64,000 nt of DNA from Rhodopirellula halodulae (lineage in GTDB: Bacteria; Planctomycetota; Planctomycetia; Pirellulales; Pirellulaceae): assembly GCF_020966775.1 (NCBI RefSeq), contig NZ_JAJKFV010000016.1, forward strand, positions 1 to 64,000, written 5' to 3'. This document shows positions 36,031 to 45,223 of the stretch, piece after piece. The position numbers were made by a program, and so were the translations under genes. Position 1 is the stretch's first letter. The number at the start of each line of letters is the position of its first letter. Below the pieces are notes generated by a model, which did no database searches, was not told the DNA's origin, and saw only the letters and a list, made by a program, of their open reading frames with translations.

Positions 36031-37505
36031 CGGAACACTTCCCCATCCTATTGATTGCGTTGCCGCTGGTCGCGGCGCCGCTGTGCGTGATCCTGCATCA
36101 ACGCACGATCGCCTACGCGTTGGCACTTGTCGTTTCGTGGATCACGTTCGGTATCTCGCTGAGCTTGGTCTCCGAAGTCAGCCAGTCCGGCGTCATTCGC
36201 TACAACCTGGGCGGCTGGGCTCCGCCCTACGGGATTGAATACCTGGTCGATTCGTTTTCATCCTTCGTGATGATGTTCGTCTCGGGCATCGGAGCCGTGG
36301 TGCTGTGCTACGCACCCAAGTCCGTCGAGAAAGAGATCGCTCCGTCAAAACACTATTTGTTCTACGCCACCTACTTGCTGTGCCTGACTGGTTTGATGGG
36401 CATGTGCGTCACAGGCGACTTGTTCAACGTGTTTGTGTTCTTGGAAATCTCTTCGCTGTCCTCTTACGCGTTGATCAGTCTCGGTCGCACACGACGTGCT
36501 CCGCTGGCGGCGTTCCAATACCTGATCCTCGGCAGCATCGGTGCCACCTTTCTTCTGATCGGTATCGGGTTGCTGTATCAGATGACGGGCACGCTCAACA
36601 TGGCGGACATCGCATCACGCGTTCCGCACGAAAACGGGCCGCGAACGGTGCTGGTTGCGTTTGGTTTTTTGGTGATTGGTTTGTGTGTGAAGATGGCGGT
36701 GTTTCCGCTGCACACGTGGCTTCCCAACGCTTACACGTACGCTCCGTCCGTCGTCACGTGTTTCATCGCGGCCACCGCGACCAAGGTTTCTGTCTACGCT
36801 TTCACGCGAGTCATTTTTGGAATCATCACGTCGTCATTCGCGTTTGATTTCTTGCCGCTGGATACGGAATTGACCGTTCTTGCTTTGATCGGAATCTTTG
36901 TGGCTTCGTCGGCGGCGATCTATCAAGCCAACGTGAAACGATTGCTCGCTTATTCCAGCGTCGCGCAAATCGGGTACATGATTTTGGGGATCGGCATGGC
37001 GACCCAAGCCGGCTTGACCGCGGGCATCGTCCACATGTTCAACCATGCGTTGATCAAGGGCGGCTTGTTCATGATCGTCGGATGCTTTGCCCTGCGTTTG
37101 GGCAGCGTCAAATTGGACGACTGGAAAGGCGCCGGCAAGACCATGCCCTGGACCTCGCTGGGATGGGCCATCGGCGGGTTGGGTTTGATCGGTGTTCCGG
37201 TGACCGCGGGCTTCGTCAGCAAATGGTTGCTGTTGACCGCTGCGATGGACAAAGGCATGTGGCCGGTTGCGGTGCTGATGTTGCTCAGTTCTCTATTGGC
37301 GGTTGTCTACGTTTGGCGAGTTGTCGAAACGCTCTACTTCAGCGAACCGACCGCGAAAGTCAAACAGGCAAAGGAAGCTCCGCTGAGCATGCTGATCCCA
37401 ACCTATGTGGTACTGGCGGGGACGTTCGTCTTCGGCGTCTGGACCACGTATTCCGCTGACCTGGCAGCCGCCGCAGCGGCGGGATTGTTGGGAGGCACGC
37501 AATGA
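36027..37505 (+). CDS. mrpD: Cation/proton antiporter subunit MrpD (NuoN/M-like)
   Basis: 492 residues using the TTG at 36027, which overlaps the mrpC stop as TTGA; the frame upstream of this is antifamily. About 14 spans. Family residues: the glutamate of F-V-F-L-E-I-S-S-L (TM5), the lysine of C-V-K-M-A-V-F-P-L-H-T-W-L-P (TM7), the broken-helix P-x-x-x-x-C-F, and Y-S-S-V-A-Q-I-G-Y with M-F-N-H-A-L-I-K-G. It should conduct protons against Na+ or K+. Overlaps the next gene by four bases. Confidence 0.93.
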   Translation: MTEHFPILLIALPLVAAPLCVILHQRTIAYALALVVSWITFGISLSLVSEVSQSGVIRYNLGGWAPPYGIEYLVDSFSSFVMMFVSGIGAVVLCYAPKSVEKEIAPSKHYLFYATYLLCLTGLMGMCVTGDLFNVFVFLEISSLSSYALISLGRTRRAPLAAFQYLILGSIGATFLLIGIGLLYQMTGTLNMADIASRVPHENGPRTVLVAFGFLVIGLCVKMAVFPLHTWLPNAYTYAPSVVTCFIAATATKVSVYAFTRVIFGIITSSFAFDFLPLDTELTVLALIGIFVASSAAIYQANVKRLLAYSSVAQIGYMILGIGMATQAGLTAGIVHMFNHALIKGGLFMIVGCFALRLGSVKLDDWKGAGKTMPWTSLGWAIGGLGLIGVPVTAGFVSKWLLLTAAMDKGMWPVAVLMLLSSLLAVVYVWRVVETLYFSEPTAKVKQAKEAPLSMLIPTYVVLAGTFVFGVWTTYSADLAAAAAAGLLGGTQ

Positions 37506-39031
37506 ACGATTCCATGCAGATCTGGCTTTCACTGCTTTTGCCGCTGATCGCTTATGTGTTGCTGACTTTGTTCGGCAAATCGCCCAACCTTCGCGAAGGC
37601 TGCACGCTGACCGTTGCCAGCATTTTGTTCCTGCTGACGTGTCGCATGGCGGCTGGCGTCTTCGCTGGCGAGCGTCCGGAATGGACTTGGAGCGAATGGT
37701 TGCCCGGTTTTCAAATAGCGTTCCAAGTCGAACCGCTTGGGATGCTGTTCGCGCTCGTTGCCTCGGGACTGTGGATTCTGACGACGATTTACGCCGTCGG
37801 TTACATGCGAGGGCACAACGAAGACAACCAAACCCGGTTCTTCGGCTGCTTTGCATTCGCCATCTTCGCGGCTCTCGCGGCCGCCTACGCCAAGAATCTG
37901 TTCACGCTGTTTGTGGCCTACGAGATCATGACGATCTCGACCTATCCGTTGGTCACACATCACGGCAACGAAGAGGCTCGCAACGGCGGACGAGTCTACT
38001 TGGGCATATTGCTTTCCACTTCGATCGCATTCTTCATGCTGGCGATCGCCTGGACCTATCAAGTCGCCGGAACACTCGATTTTGCCCCTGGCGGAATCCT
38101 CGCCAATGCCCTCGCAAACGAATCGATTAGCAGCACCGGTTTGGGAATCCTGCTGGCGTTGTTCGCGTTTGGAATTGGCAAAGCCGCTTTGATGCCATTC
38201 CACCGCTGGCTGCCCGCGGCCATGGTCGCGCCGACGCCTGTCAGTGCCTTGCTTCACGCGGTTGCCGTCGTGAAGGTGGGCGTGTTCTCCGTTTTGAAAG
38301 TCGTCGTCTACATCTTCGGCTTGGATTTGCTTGGCCAAACCGATGGCAATCTGTGGCTCGCCTACGTCGCCGGATTCTCGTTGGTCGTCGCTTCGCTGGT
38401 CGCCATGACCAAAGACAACCTCAAAGCGCGGCTGGCCTATTCCACCATTGGACAACTCGCCTACATCACGCTGGGCGCGATGCTGGCAACGCCCAGCAGT
38501 ATCATCGGTGGCGGGATGCACATCGTGATGCACGCTGTCGGCAAGATCACGTTGTTCTTTTGTGCGGGTGCGATCTATGTCGGTGCTCACAAGAAAAACA
38601 TCAGCGACATGCGGGGACTCGGTCGCCAAATGCCCTTCACGTTCGGAGCGTTCCTGCTGGCCTCGGTCAGCATCATTGGACTGCCTCCGGGAGGAGGTGC
38701 CTGGAGCAAATGGTTCCTCGCGGTTGGAACGGTCGAAACGCACCAGTATCTGTTGACGGCGGCACTGATGATCAGCTCGCTTTTGAACATTGCCTACCTG
38801 GTGCCCATTCCAATGTTGGCATTCATGGGCAAACCCAAGTCCACCGATTCGCACTCGGATGACCATCACGATGACCACGGACCGGACCACTCCGGATCAG
38901 GCATTCACGAAGCTCCCATGATGTGCGTCGTTCCATTGTGCATCACCGCAGTGGGCAGCGTCGCCCTGTTCTTCGCCGCCGATTGGATCTACGAAGCCTT
39001 GTTGCCGATCACGCAGACGCAAACGCCATGA
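37502..39031 (+). CDS. Second NuoL/MrpA/D-type antiporter subunit
   Basis: 509 residues, about 14 spans. Has F-V-A-Y-E-I-M-T-I-S-T-Y-P-L-V (TM5 Glu), F-G-I-G-K-A-A-L-M-P-F-H-R-W-L-P (TM7 Lys), the NuoL-like A-P-T-P-V-S-A-L-L-H-A-V-A-V-V-K and A-Y-S-T-I-G-Q-L-A-Y. This probably replaces the N-terminal antiporter module of MrpA. Near residues 448-470 a loop holds D-S-H-S-D-D-H-H-D-D-H-G-P-D-H, a strong candidate metal- or proton-sensing loop. Four-base overlaps on both sides. Confidence 0.9.
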   Translation: MNDSMQIWLSLLLPLIAYVLLTLFGKSPNLREGCTLTVASILFLLTCRMAAGVFAGERPEWTWSEWLPGFQIAFQVEPLGMLFALVASGLWILTTIYAVGYMRGHNEDNQTRFFGCFAFAIFAALAAAYAKNLFTLFVAYEIMTISTYPLVTHHGNEEARNGGRVYLGILLSTSIAFFMLAIAWTYQVAGTLDFAPGGILANALANESISSTGLGILLALFAFGIGKAALMPFHRWLPAAMVAPTPVSALLHAVAVVKVGVFSVLKVVVYIFGLDLLGQTDGNLWLAYVAGFSLVVASLVAMTKDNLKARLAYSTIGQLAYITLGAMLATPSSIIGGGMHIVMHAVGKITLFFCAGAIYVGAHKKNISDMRGLGRQMPFTFGAFLLASVSIIGLPPGGGAWSKWFLAVGTVETHQYLLTAALMISSLLNIAYLVPIPMLAFMGKPKSTDSHSDDHHDDHGPDHSGSGIHEAPMMCVVPLCITAVGSVALFFAADWIYEALLPITQTQTP

Positions 39032-39372
39032 ACCACGACAGCCCATCCACCGCCGACGGTTCGCCTTCCTACCCAAGCTGGTTCGAACGCCCCGAAAACA
39101 TTCAGCGCATCATCACGGCTTTGGTGGTTGCTTGCGTTTTGTTGGTGGTCGCGGATCTGTTCTATGAAAATCCGCACCCACACTTTGGAAAAGTCGAAAC
39201 GTTCTTTGGCTTTCAAGCTTGGTTTGGATTCATCGCTTTTGTGGTCGTGGTGTTTTCGGGCACCTCTATCCGCCCGTTGATTAAGAAACCCGAAACGTAC
39301 TACGACCCCGAACCTGAGAACGATTCGCCACGGCTGGATCGTCCCGACGAAACCCCAGGAGACAAGGCATGA
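39028..39372 (+). CDS. Small two-span membrane protein of the Mrp operon
   Basis: 114 residues from the ATG at 39028, overlapping the previous stop by ATGA. Two spans (A-L-V-V-A-C-V-L-L-V-V-A-D and F-G-F-I-A-F-V-V-V-V-F) flank a short loop with Y-E-N-P-H-P-H-F; both ends are polar, the C-terminus acidic. Not one of the classical Mrp subunits A-G. Its fixed place between two antiporter subunits, with overlaps on both sides, implies it is part of the complex. Confidence 0.85.
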   Translation: MNHDSPSTADGSPSYPSWFERPENIQRIITALVVACVLLVVADLFYENPHPHFGKVETFFGFQAWFGFIAFVVVVFSGTSIRPLIKKPETYYDPEPENDSPRLDRPDETPGDKA

Positions 39373-41108
39373 GCTTTTTGACCTCCTTGCCTCCCGGGTG
39401 GCCGATGATTGTCGGCGGCGTGTTTCTTTGGTTGTTGCCCAAACGCGGGCAAGCCATCGGTGCATTGTGTTTGGCTGTGCTGAGCGGACTGTTGTTTTGG
39501 TTTTCACCCGTCCTGGGCGAAGGCGAATCTGCCGCGACAGTTTCTCTGCTGGGTGCCGAACTCACGCCCATCCGCATCGACTCGCTCAGCCGTCCGTTTG
39601 GGTTGGTCTTCCACATCGCTGCGATCGTTTCGTCGATTTACGCACTGCATGTCCGCGATCCGCGGCAACACATCGCCGGAATGGTCTACGCGGGTGCCGC
39701 GATCGGTGCGTGCTGTGCCGGCGACTTGATGACCCTGTTTGTGTTCTGGGAATTGACCGCCATCAGCAGCGTGTTCTTGGTCTGGGCATCGGACACCCCC
39801 GCCGCCTACCGAGCCGGAATGCGGTACCTGATCATCCAAGTTGGTTCAGGCGTCCTGCTGCTCACCGGAGCGATCATTCAGTATGTCGAGACAGGGTCGC
39901 TGACGTTCTCGTTGTTTGTCAGGGAAGGCCAAACGCTCTTTGGCGCAGACGCCATCTCGCCGGCCGCTTGGTGCGTGCTGCTGGCCTTTGCGATCAAGTG
40001 TGCGTTCCCGCTGCTGCACAATTGGTTGCAGGATTCTTATCCCAAAGCCACCGTCACCGGCACCGTCTTCCTCAGTGCGTTCACGACCAAGCTTGCGGTT
40101 TATTCGTTAGCGCGAGGATTCGCGGGGTTTGATCCATTGATCACCGTGGGCTGCGTGATGACGTTGTTCCCAATCATTTTCGCCGTGATCGAAAACGATC
40201 TGCGCAGGGTGTTGGCTTACTCGCTCAACAACCAACTTGGATTCATGGTGGTGGGCGTTGGCATCGGCACCGAACTGGCGATCAACGGAACGGTCGCTCA
40301 TGCGTTCTGTCACATCATCTACAAATCACTGCTGTTCATGTCCGTTGGTGCCGTGTTGTTTCGCGTCGGCACAGCAAAGGCGACCGAGTTGGGCGGGCTG
40401 CACAAATCAATGCCGTGGACCACCATCTTCTGCATGATTGGTGCGGGAGCCATCTCTGGTTTTCCACTGCTAAGCGGCTTCGTCAGCAAGTCAATGATCA
40501 TCTCAGCCGCCGCCGAAGAACATCTGTTCTGGGTTTGGATCGTGCTCTTGATCGCGTCCGCAGGTGTGATGGAACACTCGGGCATCAAGATTCCGTTCTT
40601 CGCGTTCTTCGCCCATGACAGTGGCAAACGTGTCAAAGAAGCGCCCTGGAACATGTTGGTTGCGATGGGCATCGCGGCATTCTCCTGCGTTGCTCTAGGG
40701 ATCGCTTACCCGCTGCTGTATCGATTGCTACCCTTCGAAGTCGACTACCACCCGTACACGGTGACCCACGTTGTCACCCAACTGCAATTGTTGCTGTTTG
40801 CCGCCTTGGCATTTGTGGCATTGATGAAATCTGGTCTTTATCCGGCGGAACAGCGTGCGGTGAATCTGGACGCCGATTGGTTTTATCGACGTTTGCTTCC
40901 CAAGGCGACTCGCGGTGGAAAAGTCGCGATCGAGCTGGTCGATCAAACGTTCCGCCACGATTTCCTCCTGACCCTTCGAAGCTTGCTTCGTCTCGCGCAG
41001 CGTTCATTCAGCGTCAACGGCTGGATCGGGCAAACCTGGTCCACCAGCACGATGGCGTTCTGGGCAGCGACGCTGCTGGCGGTCAGCTTGGTGCTCTACT
41101 ACACCTAA
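39369..41108 (+). CDS. Third NuoL/M/N-type antiporter subunit
   Basis: 579 residues, about 15 spans. Contains F-V-F-W-E-L-T-A-I-S-S-V-F-L-V-W (TM5 Glu), A-I-K-C-A-F-P-L-L-H-N-W-L (TM7 Lys), K-A-T-V-T-G-T-V-F-L and Y-S-L-N-N-Q-L-G-F, so proton-channel residues are kept. A longer C-terminus (residues about 480-579) has a lateral amphipathic region and a last span (T-M-A-F-W-A-A-T-L-L-A-V), like the tail of NuoL/MrpA. Last gene of the operon. Confidence 0.9.
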   Translation: MSFLTSLPPGWPMIVGGVFLWLLPKRGQAIGALCLAVLSGLLFWFSPVLGEGESAATVSLLGAELTPIRIDSLSRPFGLVFHIAAIVSSIYALHVRDPRQHIAGMVYAGAAIGACCAGDLMTLFVFWELTAISSVFLVWASDTPAAYRAGMRYLIIQVGSGVLLLTGAIIQYVETGSLTFSLFVREGQTLFGADAISPAAWCVLLAFAIKCAFPLLHNWLQDSYPKATVTGTVFLSAFTTKLAVYSLARGFAGFDPLITVGCVMTLFPIIFAVIENDLRRVLAYSLNNQLGFMVVGVGIGTELAINGTVAHAFCHIIYKSLLFMSVGAVLFRVGTAKATELGGLHKSMPWTTIFCMIGAGAISGFPLLSGFVSKSMIISAAAEEHLFWVWIVLLIASAGVMEHSGIKIPFFAFFAHDSGKRVKEAPWNMLVAMGIAAFSCVALGIAYPLLYRLLPFEVDYHPYTVTHVVTQLQLLLFAALAFVALMKSGLYPAEQRAVNLDADWFYRRLLPKATRGGKVAIELVDQTFRHDFLLTLRSLLRLAQRSFSVNGWIGQTWSTSTMAFWAATLLAVSLVLYYT

Positions 41109-41246
41109 ACTCAGCGAGTCAGCACCTGCAGGAAAGGCGACGATTCGAACAATCGACGCCGCGAAACATGGTGAGCAGCAACTTGCTGCAAGTGCCGCAT
41201 CTACAATGGGGTGGTCCGAACCACTCCATCCTCTACTGACATCGCT

Positions 41247-43454
41247 ATGCACTCGAGAAGCATCTGCGTTTCATCCCTTCGCGATCGAAGCCATTGCGTG
41301 GAGACTCGATCGCGAACCACGGCCTCGTCCGTGCGACCGAGACAATTGCGACCAAATTTGGCGACCGTTCGTGTCCTGTTGTGCTGGGCAGCAACACTGT
41401 CCTGCATCGCGATGTGCAGCGAGGTGAATGCGGGAATCAGCGGTGAGAACATCGTGGTTGTGGTCAACGGAGAATCCATGGATTCATTGACGCTGGCCAA
41501 TCACTACGCGGATTTGAGGAAGATCCCCGCATCCAACATGGTTGTTCTGCAAGACATACCTTCTGGATTGCGAATCTCCCTCGACGATTTTCGCGATCGC
41601 ATCCTCAAACCGGTCTTGGAGAAGGTCAACCAACGAGGACTGGCCCGACACACATCCGTCATCGCCTATTCAGCCGGATTCCCAACGGCGGTCGACATTC
41701 GCCCTCACACCAAGCAATTGACGGACGAGAACCAAAAGAAGTACCAACGACCGGTGGCTTCGATCAACTCGATGACGTTCTTCTACCGATGGGTCTTGGC
41801 GGATTCGCCGGAGTACCTGGGCTGGGGCAGCAACTTCTACGCTCGTGGTCGCTTTGAACGACATTTCGCCAACCCGTTCGCCAACGAAGCCGGGGAGCGT
41901 TTCAAAGAAGCCGAGCAAGCTTTTGAATCGGCCGAGACTCAGGAGGACTGGACCGCTGCAGCAACCCTCTGGGCCAACATCGCGGACGAATACCCGACGC
42001 TTTACCCTATGCACCTGCGAACCGCGGAAGCTCATGCGCAAGCAGGCGATCTTCCATCCGCCATGACGCGGTTGCAGCAGAGCGTTTCGGCGGGATGGTC
42101 CAACCGTCGCTACGTCGAAGAATCGGAGGCATTGAGCAAACTTCAAGGCATTGATGGGTACGCGAAGTTGCTCGAGCAACTGCAGGACGTCCCGATGAAG
42201 AACCAGGGGCCGGCATCGTTCAATGGCACGGTCGGATGGACCAGTGCAGGACACCCGATCCCGAGCAACCAAGGCGGCATGCCGTATTTGCTTTCGTGTG
42301 TTCTCGGTGTTGTTCACGAACGCGGCAGCACGTTGCAGCAAGCGATCGAAGTACTGCAAACAGCGGTTCGTTCTGACCGCAGTTTTCCTGATGGCACGGT
42401 TGGGTTTGCCAAGACCAAAGACGTTCGCGTCACCACTCGCGAGCCGCTGTACGTCGATGCACTCACATGGTTGATGTCACGCGACCGCGACGTCGAGATC
42501 TTTTCGTCCACCCTGCCGACATCATCGAACAACTACATCGGGTTGATGCTTGGTTCAGCGAGCCTGAATTGCAAGGCTCGAAAGTGGTCGATGCAGGGTG
42601 GAGCCATTGCCGAAAATTTGACCAGTCTGGGAGGAGCCTTCGAAACGGCTTCGCAAACGAAACTCACGGAGCTACTGCATGCGGGAGCCGCCATCAGCAG
42701 CGGGGCCGTCGCGGAACCCTACGCGTTGGTCCCCAAATTCCCGACTCCGATGTTGCATGCGTACTATGTCGAAGGCGTCTCCGCCATCGAAGCGTTTTAC
42801 CTTTGCACCACGTCGCCCTATCAACTGTTGATCGTCGGCGACCCAGCATGCCAACCCTTTGCAAAGGCTCCCATCGACTTCATCCGCATTGACGTCGGTC
42901 AAGAAAGCGATGGCAAACTTCCCATCGAATTTCATTGGCAAGAATTTCCCCGCAACAATCAGTCCACCGCAACGGCGTCGATCGAGATCCACTTGCAAGA
43001 CAAATTGATCGCGGTCTCACCGGCGACCAAAAAGATCGAAGTCAAGCTGCCCTCCAGCATGGAAGGCGCACTGCGTTGTCGAGCCGTCATGGTCGGTCAT
43101 CATCCAACCCAACCACGCGTTGCAACGATGGAAACGGTGGTCTTGGGCAACCCCAACGCCTTGCCCACCGTGCGACTCGAAACTCAACCCACCGAATCAC
43201 AAGGGACTTCATCAAACGATTCGAGTTCCGGCGAGAAAGCGTTGCGGGTCGCCTGCCCCGACGCGGATCGGATTGAGTTGAAACACTTTGGCCGAGTCAT
43301 CGCCGAAACAAAAGGAAACTCGGGCACGCTTCGCGTCTCGAACGAACAAGTCGGCAACGGCCCTGTTCAGTTGGAAGTCATTGGCTATATCGGCGATCGT
43401 GCCATCCCGGGAAAAACAATCCAGCTCAAGTTTGAAACAACTTCGCGGAATTGA
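41247..43454 (+). CDS. TIGR03790 family secreted protein
   Basis: 735 residues from Met at 41247. A signal peptide-like stretch (V-L-L-C-W-A-A-T-L-S-C-I-A) precedes the family's N-terminal motif: I-V-V-V-V-N-G-E-S-M-D-S-L-T-L-A-N-H-Y with R-K-I-P-A-S-N. The TIGR03790 core continues to about residue 530 with an inserted helical segment (about 215-300; E-A-E-Q-A-F-E-S-A-E). The last 180 residues are beta domains. The family is uncharacterised and spread in planctomycetes and other bacteria with exported-protein expansions. Convergent with the nucleoside hydrolase gene, 20 bases apart. Confidence 0.85.
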   Translation: MHSRSICVSSLRDRSHCVETRSRTTASSVRPRQLRPNLATVRVLLCWAATLSCIAMCSEVNAGISGENIVVVVNGESMDSLTLANHYADLRKIPASNMVVLQDIPSGLRISLDDFRDRILKPVLEKVNQRGLARHTSVIAYSAGFPTAVDIRPHTKQLTDENQKKYQRPVASINSMTFFYRWVLADSPEYLGWGSNFYARGRFERHFANPFANEAGERFKEAEQAFESAETQEDWTAAATLWANIADEYPTLYPMHLRTAEAHAQAGDLPSAMTRLQQSVSAGWSNRRYVEESEALSKLQGIDGYAKLLEQLQDVPMKNQGPASFNGTVGWTSAGHPIPSNQGGMPYLLSCVLGVVHERGSTLQQAIEVLQTAVRSDRSFPDGTVGFAKTKDVRVTTREPLYVDALTWLMSRDRDVEIFSSTLPTSSNNYIGLMLGSASLNCKARKWSMQGGAIAENLTSLGGAFETASQTKLTELLHAGAAISSGAVAEPYALVPKFPTPMLHAYYVEGVSAIEAFYLCTTSPYQLLIVGDPACQPFAKAPIDFIRIDVGQESDGKLPIEFHWQEFPRNNQSTATASIEIHLQDKLIAVSPATKKIEVKLPSSMEGALRCRAVMVGHHPTQPRVATMETVVLGNPNALPTVRLETQPTESQGTSSNDSSSGEKALRVACPDADRIELKHFGRVIAETKGNSGTLRVSNEQVGNGPVQLEVIGYIGDRAIPGKTIQLKFETTSRN

Positions 43455-43474
43455 ATGCTGAATTTGCCGTCGGC

Positions 43475-44554
43475 TCACTTGGTCACGCAACGCGGCGGTT
43501 GGCTCGCCAGTGCACGTTGGACTTCCACCACGCGGATCGTTTGTTTCGGACTCATCTTCAACAGTTGATCTCGCCCATTCTCATCAGGGACGAATTTGGT
43601 CAATCCCTCGTCATCCACCGTGACGCGTCCCCGAGGCGACAAAACAAAATAGTTGTCGTCCGGTCGAACGGCGTGCAGGACACTCGTCAAATCCCAACTC
43701 GGACGATCATGGTTGGGACCGCTATGCATGAGGTAAGCTTCGCGTACCGGATGATGCGTCACATAAGAAAATTCGCGAGCGATGCTTTCACGCGGAAACG
43801 GTGCCGCGATGCCGATCCGAAAATCGCTCCATACAACCGGCACATCGGATGGTGACTTCAATGCGAATCGCTGCATCGCATCCAATCCGTTGACGACATT
43901 TGCTTCCAGGTGCTGTGGTTTGCCCAGGGCCGGGCCAAAGCATCCCGCCATCACTGAAATCAGCTTGCACTTCTGCTGCAACAGTTGCATGCCCGACAGT
44001 GGACTGATCGAGTCGCCTTTCGAATCAAGCAGGTCCGCCAAATTGGTGGCCAAACCAACCTGCACGATCACGATGCTGTTGTCGGCGGCATCGGCTAACG
44101 TCCGTCGCAGGACTTCCACGGCGGTCGGCGCGTCCTCGCTGCGGAGCAGATCATGCGGGTACCGGAACGTATCGCCGTCCTTGATTTTGCACAGTTCCAA
44201 GTACTTGCTGCTGCGACGCTGAGCTTCGCGAGTGGTTCCAATCGGGATCTCGCCACGACCATAAAACGTGTTGATCGCATCCACGAAGGGAGCCGCCAAA
44301 GGATTGACTTTGGAAATTGTGACCGCCTTCAGCTCGCACTCATCACGATCTTGCAACGCGTGCAACATCGCCAGGGCCAGTACATCATCGCAGTCACCGG
44401 TGATGTCGGTATCGAAGATCACCTGAACGGGCATGCTCGTGGATTTCGGTGAATGCGTTGGAGTTTGAGCCGCCGCTTCCGTGACGCAGAATCTCAACGC
44501 CAAAACGAAAACGACCCCAGTCGGGATGCTGATTCGCAGAGCATTTCTCGGCAT
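43475..44554 (-). CDS. Secreted nucleoside hydrolase family protein
   Basis: 359 residues from Met at 44554, which gives a signal peptide (T-G-V-V-F-V-L-A-L-R-F-C, cleavage after E-A-A-A-Q). The calcium-site motif is D-T-D-I-T-G-D-C-D-D-V-L-A-L (Asp48-Asp57), the family variant with a longer loop than DTDPGxDD. F-Y-G-R-G-E-I-P-I-G and R-P-S-W-D-L-T-S-V-L with the late D-D-G region are also present. Expected reaction: cleavage of the N-glycosidic bond of ribonucleosides, here outside the cytoplasm for salvage. A paralogue lies at 59889. The gap 44555-44970 shows no further gene. Confidence 0.88.
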   Translation of the reverse strand: MPRNALRISIPTGVVFVLALRFCVTEAAAQTPTHSPKSTSMPVQVIFDTDITGDCDDVLALAMLHALQDRDECELKAVTISKVNPLAAPFVDAINTFYGRGEIPIGTTREAQRRSSKYLELCKIKDGDTFRYPHDLLRSEDAPTAVEVLRRTLADAADNSIVIVQVGLATNLADLLDSKGDSISPLSGMQLLQQKCKLISVMAGCFGPALGKPQHLEANVVNGLDAMQRFALKSPSDVPVVWSDFRIGIAAPFPRESIAREFSYVTHHPVREAYLMHSGPNHDRPSWDLTSVLHAVRPDDNYFVLSPRGRVTVDDEGLTKFVPDENGRDQLLKMSPKQTIRVVEVQRALASQPPRCVTK

Positions 44555-44970
44555 AAAACGACGCGAGCTTCGTTGGATCATGGGAAGCAACCTGGCAGGA
44601 GACGTGGTGGAGGTGTTTCAAAATAGTGGGTTAGTCCTCCACACCGTACGCCGTGAACGCACCACGGAATAGTGAACCGGTATCTCTCAGATGCGTTGCG
44701 GAAATGGCTGCAACCGGTCCCAAAGGCGACTTACCCACCAGAAAGATCGTTTTTTGACGTTTTCTGGAACTTTCTTGCGCAAAAAGGTATTTGCTCAGAC
44801 TGAATACGCTATAGACTTCGAGGTCATGTTCGCGATCGAACCATCCTGCAGAGGGTTGCTTTTTTCATCTCCCCGCTGGCCCATAAAACATTTCCGTGCG
44901 TGATCGCACGCCTGTTTTTTTAATTTTCGCGAACGACTTCATTCCACTTTTTTCCTTCCTGAGGCCTCTC

Positions 44971-45153
44971 ATGACGCAATCCGTTTTCCATCGGCCGCAT
45001 TGGGCTTTGGCTCTTTTGTGTGCCGCCATGCTGGCTGGATGTGACAACTCACCTTCGGCACCTTCGGACGACGAACTGAGTCAGTACGTCGACGAAAACC
45101 CGCACGACTTTGACAGCAACGCGTCGGTCGATGGTGGCGACACCGCCAACTGA
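44971..45153 (+). CDS. Small lipoprotein paired with DUF1559 protein
   Basis: 60 residues from the ATG at 44971. Signal [12 protein letters not shown] with lipobox L-A-G-C (Cys23). The mature part of 38 residues is acidic: [11 protein letters not shown] and [10 protein letters not shown]. It ends 70 bases before the DUF1559 gene start, so here the lipoprotein comes first, the reverse of the order at 18.0-19.6 kb and 27.7-29.2 kb. Confidence 0.82.
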   Translation: MTQSVFHRPHWALALLCAAMLAGCDNSPSAPSDDELSQYVDENPHDFDSNASVDGGDTAN

Positions 45154-45223
45154 TCCCGCACGAATGATTTTCGATGAGGTTTCTGACCTCGCATTTTGTT
45201 TTTCTATTTTCAAGGAGTCTTTG

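Noticed and set aside
37529-38890. A 453-codon minus-strand frame opposite the second NuoL-like gene
   Set aside because: Shadow of an antiporter gene within a tightly overlapped operon; rich in Arg, Gln and His as typical of antisense frames here.
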